From positions 1 through 29,885 of the forward strand of contig CAZCZZ010000053.1 of assembly GCA_964503335.1 (NCBI GenBank): DNA of 29,885 nt. The letters run 5' to 3'. Origin of the DNA: CAZCZZ01 sp964503335. Lineage in GTDB: Bacteria; Verrucomicrobiota; Kiritimatiellia; CAIVKH01. The notes under the pieces are model-generated. The model ran no database searches and was not told the origin of the DNA. It saw nothing but the letters and a program-made list of their open reading frames with translations. Shown here one piece after another: positions 1 to 7,740 of this stretch (positions are counted from its first letter, which is position 1; the number at the start of each line of letters is the position of its first letter). A program made the position numbers and the translations under genes.

Positions 1-105
1 AGCCACGCCACTCTGTTGGCGTGCAATCCCAAAGACGCGGCAGCCACACCTGCGGGTGGCAGGCAGGAGTGCCGCGGTTACAGTATTTTGCAATCTGCTG
101 CTGGT
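1..105. repeat. GTAG-type palindromic (REP/REPIN-like) repeat, copy 1, cut by the window edge
   Basis: An inverted repeat runs over 1-82, followed by about 22 bases that also match copy 2. The left arm (1-23) contains the stem CACGCC/GGCGTG around an 8-base loop. The right arm (36-82) contains the stem CGCGGC/GCCGCG, but its loop is enlarged by about 20 bases that themselves can fold (GCCAC...GTGGC). A closely similar, more compact copy lies at 5901-5986. The first bases of the left arm are outside the window. The element lies just upstream of the giant exported protein gene. Confidence 0.75.
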
Positions 106-147
106 CCGCTGGCCAGAGAACCTACATAGCTTACGGGGAAATCGTTC

Positions 148-3100
148 ATGCTGCGAATCAGGGCGGATCTGAAGATTGCGGGATTGCTCGTTTCGATGGT
201 CGTCGCCAGCCAGGGGGTGTGGGCCGCCACCATCACCGTCAACAGCAACGGCGATCCCGGTGGCTATGCCACGAACCTGACCGTGGGAACGCTGGGTCCT
301 ACGGTGACCTTGCGCGATGCGATCACGGCTGCGAACAACACCGCTGGCGATGACACGATTGTCTTCGACGGCTCGATGAACGGCGCGACCGTGACGCTCG
401 CCCAGACCACGACCACGCTTCCCGCGCATTCGGCGCCGCGCACCAACGACGGTCCGACAGCGATCCGGATCACCTCGAACCTTGAACTGATCGCACCACC
501 TGGCGGACTGGTCATCCTCCCCACCGGGCTGATGCGCCTGTTCGACATCGCCCAGGGCGCCACCGTGCGCGTTGAACGCCTGATCCTCCGCGGCGGCGTT
601 GGGAGCAACGGTGGCGGCTTTTGGAATGCAGGCAGCCTGACCCTTGACGAGGTCACCATGACCTCGTTCGTGGCCTCCTCGCTCTTTATCAGCAATACCA
701 ACGATCTCGGTTACGGTGCTTGCGTGTTCAACGCTGGAAGTCTGGTCGCGCGCGGCTCCTTCTTCGGATTCAATAACGGCCAAAGTTCAGGCGGCGCGTT
801 CTTCAGCACCGCAAACTCATCGTTGTATGTCACCAACTGCACCTTCGAGAGCAATATTTCGGAATTCTCCGGCCCAGCCATCGGCACGGAATCCACCAAC
901 GGCACCGCCCGCATTACCCATTCCGTCTTCAAGGTCAACCGGGTCGAGTTTGTCGGAAACTGGCCGACGCCGGCGGTGTATGCCGGCGGCGGCGCCTTGG
1001 TGAATGCCGGTGCGCTGTCGATCGCAGCGTGCAGTTTCCAGTCCAATTCCGTTCTCACCGTGCAGTGGGGCGGTGCCGTGTTGAACCACGGCACGCTGGC
1101 TCTTGGGGATTCGACCTTCGAGGCCAACAGTTCCAGCGGAGCATTCGCTAGCGGCGGCGCGATCTTCACGGACGGCACACTCGGCCTCACCAACTGCACC
1201 TTCACCCGCAACAGCGCACGCTACGGGTCAGCGGTGGAGAGCAGCTTTGGCGTGATGATGCGGATGGTGAACTGCACCGTCGCGCGCAATATCCAGAACC
1301 TGCCGGAAACGTTTGCGCTGAGCGTCGGAAACGCCTTTATCAACGTCCTCGAGAACAACCTGGTGATCGAAAATGATCGCTGGGATAGCGCGATCACGAA
1401 CTATGTGCCCGCGAACCTCACCGGGATATTGACGACCACGGGCACCAATTTCGTCGGCCACACCAATGTCCTGCTCGGCGTCCTGACCACCAACGGCGGC
1501 CCGGTGAGGACCATGGCCCTGCCCAGCGGCAGCCCCGCGGTGAACGCCGGTTTCGCCGTCGCCGGACTGGCCACCGATGCCCGCGGCCAGCCGCGCTACG
1601 AGCAGCCCGATCTCGGCGCTTACGAACTGCCCACTTACGCGCCTATCTTCACGTCGCCGTCCTCGACCATCTTTATCAAGGGGCAATCGAACTCTTTTCA
1701 ATTCACGGCCGACAGCGGGTTGCCGGTCTCCTTCGCCCCCCTCACGATTCCGCCGACCGGAACCACCACCACGTTGAGCGGTCAGCTCTACGGCGACCCG
1801 ACTGTGCCGAGCGGGCTCTATCCGTTCATCATGCGCGCCTTCAACGCGTACAACTTTACCGACAGCAACTTCCTGCTGATCGTCAACGACGGGACCCTCG
1901 CAGACCGGTTTTCATGGCAGCTCAACGGCGGGGCGGAACTGACCAACGGCACGTTTACCCTGACCGACGGCGGCGGCGGGCAGTCCCGCAGCGCATGGTA
2001 CCTGTTCAAGCAGGACATCAACGCCTTCCAGGCCTCGTTCGAATACCTCGATGTCGGCGGGGGCGGCGCCGATGGCGTGGCGTTCGTGGTGCAGAATGAT
2101 CCCGACGGCGTCGCCTCGCTCGGCGGCGGGGGTGGTGGCCTTGGGTATCTCGGCATCGCGCCCAGCTTCGCGTTCATGATCAACATCTATGCCGGCGCGC
2201 CCGGAGGGCCTGGCATCCAGGTATCCACCGGCGGCAGCGGTCTCGGCACGAATACCTACATCGCCACGCCTGCGGCGAATCCCGCATCGGGCAATCCGAT
2301 CCGCTTCGACTTGTATTACCTGAACGGCGTGCTGAACGTCACGATGAGCAACCTGACTTCGAACACGACGTTCACGACCAACTTCGTGGTGGATATTCCG
2401 GGTGCCGTTCTTGGCAACCAGGCATGGATCGGACTGACTGCGGCCACGGGCGGCGCGACCTCGACGCAGCGCGTCAGCAACTTCTCCTTCTCGTCGCTGT
2501 CGGCCACCGCCACGGTCATCGTTACCGATGCATCGGACCCGGCCGGCTTCAACACCAACCTGATCTTCAGCACCCTCGGGACGAACGTCACCCTGCGTGA
2601 CGCCATCACCGCGGCGAACAACTATCCGGGACCGTCCGTGATCCGTTTTGCGCCCCACCTGGCCGGCGCCACGATCGACCTGCTGCAGATCGGCGACGCG
2701 GGCACCGGCCTGACGGCACTTCCGGTCAGCAGGCAAATCGTCATCGAGAACACCAACGCCCTTCCGCTCACGATTCGCCGTGGTGCGGCCGGGGATCTGC
2801 GCCTCTTCCGCGTGTTCTCCGGGAGCGGGCTGACGCTGCGAAACCTGGAGCTGACCGGGGGCCGGGTCGGCTCGTTCGGGCAGTATGGCGGCCTGGTACA
2901 CAATGCGGGCACGCTCACGGTCGAGCGCTGCACGTTCTCCGGCGGCTACAGCGGTGGCGGTGGCGGCGGCCTCTACAACAGCGGGACGATGTCGTTGTCG
3001 GCCAGCGCGCTCAGTTCCAACGTGACGGGCATAGGCCAGGGATACGGGGTCGGCGGCGGCGGTATCCTGAACCAGGGGACGATGACGCTGACCAACTGCA

Positions 3101-5676
3101 CGCTCGCCTACAACGCGGCACCCAGTTCCTACGGTGGCGCCGTATGGAACACCGCGGGTTCGATGAGTTTCCAGGCCTGCACGATCGCCTTCAACTCGGC
3201 CTTCGCCTTCGGCTCGGGCATCGGAGCGATAGGCCAGGTGAATGCGCTGTGCCAGAACTGCATCATCGCGGACAGCACGTCGTTCTCGCTGCTGCCGGGC
3301 AGCGTCAGCAACCTGTTCTACAATCCCGGTCTCGGCGCGTTCGGCCTGAACGGCGGACCGACGCCGACCTTCCCGATCACGAGCGCCAGCGCCGCCCATC
3401 AGGCCGGCGCAGCCGATCCGGCGGTTACCACGGACCAGCGCGGCGTGGCGCGCCATGCCATCCCGGACATTGGCGCCTACGAACTCTTTCCGCGCAATCC
3501 GCTCGTGGTGTCGACCACTGTCGACGAGAACGATGGCAACGCCGACTCCGGGCAGGGTGGGGGCACGAGCCTGCGTGAAGCGCTGACCTATGCCCAGTCG
3601 CTCGGCGGCCCGCAGACCATCACCTTCGCGTCGTCGCTCGCCGGACAGACCGTCGTGCTCGACACCGGTTGGACCAACGCTTCGGACCCCAGCGCGCTCC
3701 GCGTGACCAACGCCATCACGATAAATGGCCTTTCCACGGCGCCCGGCGTAACCCTTGCCGTCGCACCTGCAGCGCAGAAACGTCACTTCCAGGTCATGCC
3801 CGGCGCACAGTTGACCCTGCAGGATCTCACCCTGACCGGCGGTTATGCCGCGGACTACGGTGGCAGCATCTGGAACTTCTTTGGATCGCTCACCGTGCGC
3901 CGCTGCACGTTCGCGGGCAACAGCGCGGTCAACGAAGGCGGTGCCATTCAGGTCTGGGGCGGGTCGCCGCTGCTTGTCATCGAGAACTCGACCCTCGTGA
4001 GCAACACCGCCAATCTGGCCAGCGCGATCAGCACGGGGGCGTTAACCAACTCGCTGAAACACCTCACCGTCACCGCGAACACCGGCTCCAGCGGCACGTT
4101 CTGGCTCTACAACACCGTGGTTCCGCTCCACAATTCCATCGTCGCCGGGAACACCAGCGACGGCGTGGTGACGTTCGGCAGCGGCGCTTTCGCGTCCGAC
4201 AGCTTTGGCAACGTTTTCGGCACCGGCAACACCGCCGGCATCACCAATGGAATCAACGGCAACGTCACCGGCCTCGCCTCGCCCGCGCTCTTGCTCGGCG
4301 GTCTCTCGGCTTCCAACGGCGGTCCCACGCCGACGGTCGCGCTACTGCCCAACAGCCCCGCCCTCAACCGCGGCACGAACCTCGTCGGCATCACCACCGA
4401 CCAGCGCGGTGAAGCTCGCGTCAGCGCGGGGGCGCCCGATGCCGGGGCCTACGAGGTTATCGCTGTCGAATCCTCCCTGGTGACCACGACCAACGACGAA
4501 TTCGACGCCACCAGCGATGCCAGCTTCGGCACCGGCACCAGCCTGCGCGAGGCGGTGTACCACACGGACGACTTTGTCGGCTTCTCCACGAACCTCGCCG
4601 GACGGACGGTAGAACTCACGCAGATCGGCGACACGTTGAAGGGCAACACCGCGATCGTGGTCACCAACCAGGGCGTCCGTTACATCCGGTCCACCCAGAC
4701 GCCGCGCGTGACGATCCGGGCAAATGGCCCCACGCCGATGCGCCTCTTCCGCGTTGTGCCCGGCTGTTTCCTCGTGCTTCAGGGCATCACCCTGACGGGC
4801 GGCCACGCCACCGACGGCGGCGCAGTCTACAATGAAGGCACCCTTTCTATCAGTGTGGCCACGTTGGCCAGTAACACCGCCAGCCAGTCCGGCGGCGCAG
4901 TGTTTGTGGAGAGCAACGCCGTGCTGCGCGTCTTCACATCCACGCTCTCCGACAATGCAGCCGGGGGATGGGGCGGGGCCATCGCCAACCGTGGAACCAA
5001 TGTATTCAACTACGCCACGATTGCCGGGAACACAGCGGGTACGAGCGGGGGCGGGATCTACAACGAACCGGGGTCGGCGCCGGCGACGCTGGAAGCGACG
5101 ATCGTAGCCGGCAACACGGATGGACTCAGCGCCCCTTCGGATATCAGCGGTACACCACTGGTGAATTCGGCGTCTTCCTACAATCTCATTGGAACCGGCG
5201 GCTCTGGCGGACTGGTCGACGGGGCGAATGGCAACCGCGTTGGTGTCGCCGACGCGGGTCTTGCGCCGCTTGCCGATTACGGTGGCCGCACGCCCACGCG
5301 AGCCCTGTATCCGTGGAGCCCGGCGGTCGATGCGAGCTTACTTAGCGCAGGGTCTGACCAGCGTGGATTGTCCCGGAGCGGTGTGTCCGACATCGGCGCC
5401 TATGAGCTTCGGCGCGACACCAACGCGGTCACGCTCGTCAGCCTCACCCGAAATCCGACCGTCGGCGTCGCCGGGGCGGTGGAGTTCGATTTCGCAAGTG
5501 GAGTCAGCGGTGCCACGTTCTCGGTGTACGCCACCACCAACGTACTCACCCCAACACACCAGTGGCAATGGATCAGCCTCGTCCCGGGAAACCCGCCCGG
5601 TTCCACCTTCTTCCACGCGTCGCTCCCCATCGACACAAACACCCCCCGCCGATTCTTCCGCGTACAATCACCCTGA
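148..5676 (+). CDS. Giant exported CSLREA/beta-helix repeat protein with lectin-like domain
   Basis: This 1842-residue secreted, probably surface-located protein has no assignable enzymatic activity. A signal peptide covers residues 1-26 (basic start, hydrophobic core, VWA cleavage site). Four similar modules follow, each opening with a TLRDAITAAN or TSLREA motif (residues 54-63, 815-824, 1140-1145, 1464-1469), continuing as Gly/Asn/Thr-rich right-handed beta-helix repeats (GGA...N...T/N periodicity), and closing with a DxRG...GAYE motif (near residues 490, 1109, 1433, 1750). Between modules 1 and 2 sit a putative Ig-like domain (about 496-580) and a legume-lectin-like domain (about 586-785; GADGVAFVVQND). 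The tail (1756-1842) ends in an Arg/Phe-rich segment typical of verrucomicrobial exported proteins. The ATG has an upstream GGGGA. CSLREA and choice-of-anchor-Q domains are known in adhesin-like proteins; the adhesion role is inferred. Confidence 0.93.
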   Translation: MLRIRADLKIAGLLVSMVVASQGVWAATITVNSNGDPGGYATNLTVGTLGPTVTLRDAITAANNTAGDDTIVFDGSMNGATVTLAQTTTTLPAHSAPRTNDGPTAIRITSNLELIAPPGGLVILPTGLMRLFDIAQGATVRVERLILRGGVGSNGGGFWNAGSLTLDEVTMTSFVASSLFISNTNDLGYGACVFNAGSLVARGSFFGFNNGQSSGGAFFSTANSSLYVTNCTFESNISEFSGPAIGTESTNGTARITHSVFKVNRVEFVGNWPTPAVYAGGGALVNAGALSIAACSFQSNSVLTVQWGGAVLNHGTLALGDSTFEANSSSGAFASGGAIFTDGTLGLTNCTFTRNSARYGSAVESSFGVMMRMVNCTVARNIQNLPETFALSVGNAFINVLENNLVIENDRWDSAITNYVPANLTGILTTTGTNFVGHTNVLLGVLTTNGGPVRTMALPSGSPAVNAGFAVAGLATDARGQPRYEQPDLGAYELPTYAPIFTSPSSTIFIKGQSNSFQFTADSGLPVSFAPLTIPPTGTTTTLSGQLYGDPTVPSGLYPFIMRAFNAYNFTDSNFLLIVNDGTLADRFSWQLNGGAELTNGTFTLTDGGGGQSRSAWYLFKQDINAFQASFEYLDVGGGGADGVAFVVQNDPDGVASLGGGGGGLGYLGIAPSFAFMINIYAGAPGGPGIQVSTGGSGLGTNTYIATPAANPASGNPIRFDLYYLNGVLNVTMSNLTSNTTFTTNFVVDIPGAVLGNQAWIGLTAATGGATSTQRVSNFSFSSLSATATVIVTDASDPAGFNTNLIFSTLGTNVTLRDAITAANNYPGPSVIRFAPHLAGATIDLLQIGDAGTGLTALPVSRQIVIENTNALPLTIRRGAAGDLRLFRVFSGSGLTLRNLELTGGRVGSFGQYGGLVHNAGTLTVERCTFSGGYSGGGGGGLYNSGTMSLSASALSSNVTGIGQGYGVGGGGILNQGTMTLTNCTLAYNAAPSSYGGAVWNTAGSMSFQACTIAFNSAFAFGSGIGAIGQVNALCQNCIIADSTSFSLLPGSVSNLFYNPGLGAFGLNGGPTPTFPITSASAAHQAGAADPAVTTDQRGVARHAIPDIGAYELFPRNPLVVSTTVDENDGNADSGQGGGTSLREALTYAQSLGGPQTITFASSLAGQTVVLDTGWTNASDPSALRVTNAITINGLSTAPGVTLAVAPAAQKRHFQVMPGAQLTLQDLTLTGGYAADYGGSIWNFFGSLTVRRCTFAGNSAVNEGGAIQVWGGSPLLVIENSTLVSNTANLASAISTGALTNSLKHLTVTANTGSSGTFWLYNTVVPLHNSIVAGNTSDGVVTFGSGAFASDSFGNVFGTGNTAGITNGINGNVTGLASPALLLGGLSASNGGPTPTVALLPNSPALNRGTNLVGITTDQRGEARVSAGAPDAGAYEVIAVESSLVTTTNDEFDATSDASFGTGTSLREAVYHTDDFVGFSTNLAGRTVELTQIGDTLKGNTAIVVTNQGVRYIRSTQTPRVTIRANGPTPMRLFRVVPGCFLVLQGITLTGGHATDGGAVYNEGTLSISVATLASNTASQSGGAVFVESNAVLRVFTSTLSDNAAGGWGGAIANRGTNVFNYATIAGNTAGTSGGGIYNEPGSAPATLEATIVAGNTDGLSAPSDISGTPLVNSASSYNLIGTGGSGGLVDGANGNRVGVADAGLAPLADYGGRTPTRALYPWSPAVDASLLSAGSDQRGLSRSGVSDIGAYELRRDTNAVTLVSLTRNPTVGVAGAVEFDFASGVSGATFSVYATTNVLTPTHQWQWISLVPGNPPGSTFFHASLPIDTNTPRRFFRVQSP

Positions 5677-5685
5677 TCGTCTCTG

Positions 5686-5716
5686 GAGATTCGAGATTTG
5701 AGATGCGAGATTTGAG
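5686..5716. repeat. Degenerate simple repeat (GAGATTTGA type)
   Basis: Four imperfect tandem units resembling GAGATTTGA begin 10 bases after the stop codon of the giant protein. A related tract (CGATTTGCGATTTG) is found 7 bases after the nfu-like gene at 8350-8382. The position directly behind stop codons is shared. Confidence 0.6.
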
Positions 5717-5900
5717 TACGCGCGGTCTGCCCAGAGCAGCCGTACTGCCTCCTTTACACATGCAGCTTGTACGTATAAGTTAGGCGTCTATTGATGCCTG
5801 TATGATTGGTTTGGGTTCATGCCGGCATGTCTGATTTGCGCAACTACACTGTGTGCATTATGCATCAATCGCTTTGTTTGACAGTCACGCTCATGTGTAG

Positions 5901-5986
5901 TGTAGCCACGCCACTCTGCTGGCGTGCATTCCGGATGACGCGGCAGCAGAGTGCCGCGGCTACAGCATTTTGCGAGCTGCTCTGGA
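5901..5986. repeat. GTAG-type palindromic (REPIN-like) repeat, copy 2
   Basis: Two 26-base inverted arms (5901-5926 and 5939-5964) flank a 12-base spacer. Each arm read inward is T-GTAG-C followed by its own hairpin: stem CACGCC/GGCGTG in the left arm, CGCGGC/GCCGCG in the right, both around the identical loop ACTCTGCT. All four differences between arms form two compensatory base-pair changes. This matches the known architecture of REP sequences (tetranucleotide GTAG plus palindrome) arranged as an inverted pair. About 22 bases after the palindrome (GCATTTTGC...CTGCT) are also shared with copy 1 at 83-105. Confidence 0.8.
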
Positions 5987-6241
5987 AGGAACTGGCGATA
6001 TGACACCGCGTAAGGGCGATGGACACTTCCAATTCATAAGCATCGACAGCGAATGGCTCGTGATGAAGGTGAGTCCAGATAATATCGTTACTGAATGCAG
6101 GATCGTAAGAGATTGATGAATGAATCGAACAAAACGTTCGACCGTAAGGGGTGAACGCGTCATGCGAACTGTTTTGCATCGGGGGAATGAGGCCCACCCC
6201 TTTCATCCCTACGGTGACCTTCGACGATTCGGCGAGGAGCA

Positions 6242-6682
6242 ATGAAACATCCGTCACGCAGCGCGTTTAGAGTGATCGCGGTACTCGGAATGGCACTTTC
6301 CGGGATATCGTATGTTGGATTGGAGTACCGATGGTTTGTCCACTCTCAGCCGGCGCTTGATGCGCTGGATTGGAACTACTATGGCGCCATCCTGCCATTT
6401 GATGTCTTGCCATGGGTTTGGTGGGCGCTTCTGGCCGCTTGGGCTGTCGGGTCCGTTGCGTTCGTGCTGTTTGCCTCGTGGTCGCGCCTGCTGCTTGGCG
6501 CCCTCCTGACCGCAGAATTCCTCGTCATGCCCTTTCAAGGTCTCTATGTGAGCACGGGCATTCACGACGCAATAGGGGGAATCGGATCGCTGTGCTTTCT
6601 TGTCACATTCGTCCTCTCCTTCTTCGAACCCTGCAGCCGGTATTTTGAAAGAGAGCCGAACAAGGAAGTGGCTACGGGGTAG
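6242..6682 (+). CDS. Hypothetical four-helix membrane protein
   Basis: I do not recognise this 146-residue protein. It has four hydrophobic segments (about residues 9-27, 57-80, 82-104 and 110-128) with short loops and a charged C-terminus, so it should be an integral inner-membrane protein. A Trp-rich stretch (PWVWWALLAAW) opens the second segment. The ATG is preceded by GAGGAG at good spacing, which supports both the gene and this start. The next small membrane-protein frame begins 10 bases downstream in the same direction, so the two may be co-transcribed. Function is unknown. Confidence 0.75.
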   Translation: MKHPSRSAFRVIAVLGMALSGISYVGLEYRWFVHSQPALDALDWNYYGAILPFDVLPWVWWALLAAWAVGSVAFVLFASWSRLLLGALLTAEFLVMPFQGLYVSTGIHDAIGGIGSLCFLVTFVLSFFEPCSRYFEREPNKEVATG

Positions 6683-6692
6683 ACCGTGATAC

Positions 6693-6884
6693 ATGAATCC
6701 GAACACGGCAACGCTTGCGCTCTTGGAGTTGGAAGGTAAGCCCCGGACGGTCGGTCCAACCGATGTGTCCAATTACACGCTCGTGCTGATGGCATTTATT
6801 CTGATTGTTCTGATCGCCGTGACCGCATGGATCATCGTGTACCGAAGACGTGGGCGCGGGGCAGTGGTCGGGGACGCATGTTGA
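6693..6884 (+). CDS. Small single-pass membrane protein, hypothetical
   Basis: This 63-residue frame encodes a polar N-terminus, one long hydrophobic segment (about residues 28-49, LVLMAFILIVLIAVTAW) and a stop-transfer cluster YRRRGRGR-like immediately after it, the layout of an N-out/C-in small membrane protein. It follows the four-helix membrane protein by 10 bases. The ribosome-binding site is weak (GGGG about 13 bases upstream). No family is recognised. The membrane segment and arginine cluster are the only positive evidence, so the call is moderate. Confidence 0.45.
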   Translation: MNPNTATLALLELEGKPRTVGPTDVSNYTLVLMAFILIVLIAVTAWIIVYRRRGRGAVVGDAC

Positions 6885-6897
6885 GCACACGCGCACC

Positions 6898-6958
6898 GGC
6901 TCTGCGTTCTCTGCGCACTCCGCGGTTAACTTTGCGTCAATCCGTGGCTTCTTTGCGC
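6898..6958. repeat. CTCTGCGTT/CCGCGGTTAAC-type intergenic repeat
   Basis: The tract contains CTCTGCGTTCTCTGCG, then CCGCGGTTAACTTTGCG, then TCAATCCGTGGCTTCTTTGC. I know this style of degenerate short-word repeat from spacers of several PVC and other environmental genomes (established only from memory of the pattern). A reverse-complement relative (CGCAGAGGGCGCAGAG) occurs at 14112-14127. Here the repeat overlaps the last codons and the stop codon of the minus-strand PPOX gene. Confidence 0.6.
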
Positions 6959-7536
6959 GGCAGCGCGTCGCGGAATTCCTTCATGCGCTTCCAATCGGGC
7001 TCGGGTGGCTGGTGCTCGGGTTTCGGCGCATAGACGGAGTACTCGGTCAGCTTCATCTTGTGGATGTAACGGGGACAGTTCGGGAAGATGCGATCGGCCT
7101 TCACGCGAACGATGACTTGTGCCCCCGGAAAGTCGGCCAGCAGGGCGGGATCGTCGTGCAGGCTGGCGGTGCCGTTGACGCGCAGGCGATCGGACTCTTC
7201 AAAGTGGATGAACAGCAATCCGACGTGCGGGTTGACGACGATGTTGCCGAGGCTTCGGAACATGCCGTTGCCGTCGTAGTCCGGAAAGGCGAGCGTGGAT
7301 TCGTCCTGGATGCGAACAAAGCCCGGCATCCCACCCTTGTAGGAGCAGTCGGGTCGCCCTTGTTCATCCGCCGTGGCGAGAAAGAACATCGGGCAACTTT
7401 CAATGAAGCGGCGATCCTCCTCGGTGAACGCTTCGTGAACCGTCACTTGCTGCAGGCGGTCGGCAATGCGGCGACTGTCGAACCGATCCTGAAGCTGTCG
7501 CGAACCCTTGTTGTACATTTCGCCTCCAGTCATCAT
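6937..7536 (-). CDS. Pyridoxamine 5'-phosphate oxidase (PPOX) family protein
   Basis: This 199-residue protein belongs to the split-barrel FMN-binding PPOX family. Visible family features are the N-terminal LQDRFDSRRIADRL segment, the core FFLATADEQGRPDCSYKGG where substrate and flavin bind in relatives, and the barrel strands VGLLFIHFE and RLRVNGTASL. Family members reduce or oxidise small molecules using FMN or F420; the real substrate cannot be read from sequence, and it is not necessarily PdxH. Start: the chosen ATG has AGAGGTGAC just upstream; an alternative ATG at 7518 has a strong GGAGG four bases away. The final codons and the stop lie inside an intergenic-type repeat (6898-6958). It is transcribed away from the nfu-like gene. 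Confidence 0.88.
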   Translation of the reverse strand: MMTGGEMYNKGSRQLQDRFDSRRIADRLQQVTVHEAFTEEDRRFIESCPMFFLATADEQGRPDCSYKGGMPGFVRIQDESTLAFPDYDGNGMFRSLGNIVVNPHVGLLFIHFEESDRLRVNGTASLHDDPALLADFPGAQVIVRVKADRIFPNCPRYIHKMKLTEYSVYAPKPEHQPPEPDWKRMKEFRDALPRKEATD

Positions 7537-7628
7537 GTCACCTCTTTGCGAAAACCCGGACTCTTGCTGCAAGCACCAGAGAACGATCGACGCGACAGGC
7601 GCGTCGCTTCCCGGACGACAGCATACAA

Positions 7629-7675
7629 TTCCAACCCTTGGAACCCAAGTGCTCTACGAGTTCCAAGGGTTGGAA
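7629..7675. repeat. Perfect 16-bp inverted repeat of TTCCAA...TTGGAA type
   Basis: TTCCAACCCTTGGAAC (7629-7644) and its exact reverse complement (7660-7675) flank a 15-base loop. Each arm is itself a short dyad (TTCCAA-N3-TTGGAA), so the locus is a nested palindrome. It sits in the 204-bp divergent spacer between the PPOX and nfu-like genes. It could be a mobile intergenic palindrome, a bidirectional terminator-like hairpin or a protein-binding pair. Confidence 0.8.
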
Positions 7676-7740
7676 CTTTCCTCCCGTTTGAGCGCTTGTT
7701 GATTTCGGGGGGCTTTGGGCCTACATTCCCAGCACACCCT

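Larger units (their letters stand above)
5677..6241. other. Gene-poor, lower-GC spacer with repeats
   Basis: This 565-bp stretch between the giant protein and a small membrane protein gene holds no convincing coding frame. It contains a simple GAGATTTGA-type repeat right after the upstream stop codon, a perfect 12-bp palindrome CATGCCGGCATG at 5819-5830, a consensus-like TTGACA at 5878-5883 without a good -10 partner, and the GTAG palindrome at 5901-5964. The part from about 5750 to 6200 is visibly more AT-rich than the neighbouring genes and its short open frames show no high-GC codon bias, so it may be acquired or decayed DNA. Confidence 0.6.

Noticed and set aside
1912..3786. Long minus-strand open frame of about 620 residues inside the giant protein gene
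   Set aside because: The product is Arg/Gly-rich without any domain, and lies opposite a gene with a signal peptide and clear modular repeats. It is a GC-driven shadow frame.
5878..5906. TTGACA as a promoter for the small membrane protein gene
   Set aside because: The -35 box is perfect, but no acceptable -10 lies 16-18 bases downstream; that position falls in the palindrome, and the gene is over 330 bases away.
5865..6257. Minus-strand frame of 130 residues in the AT-richer spacer
   Set aside because: It runs through the palindromic repeat, has no ribosome-binding site or family likeness, and shows no codon bias.
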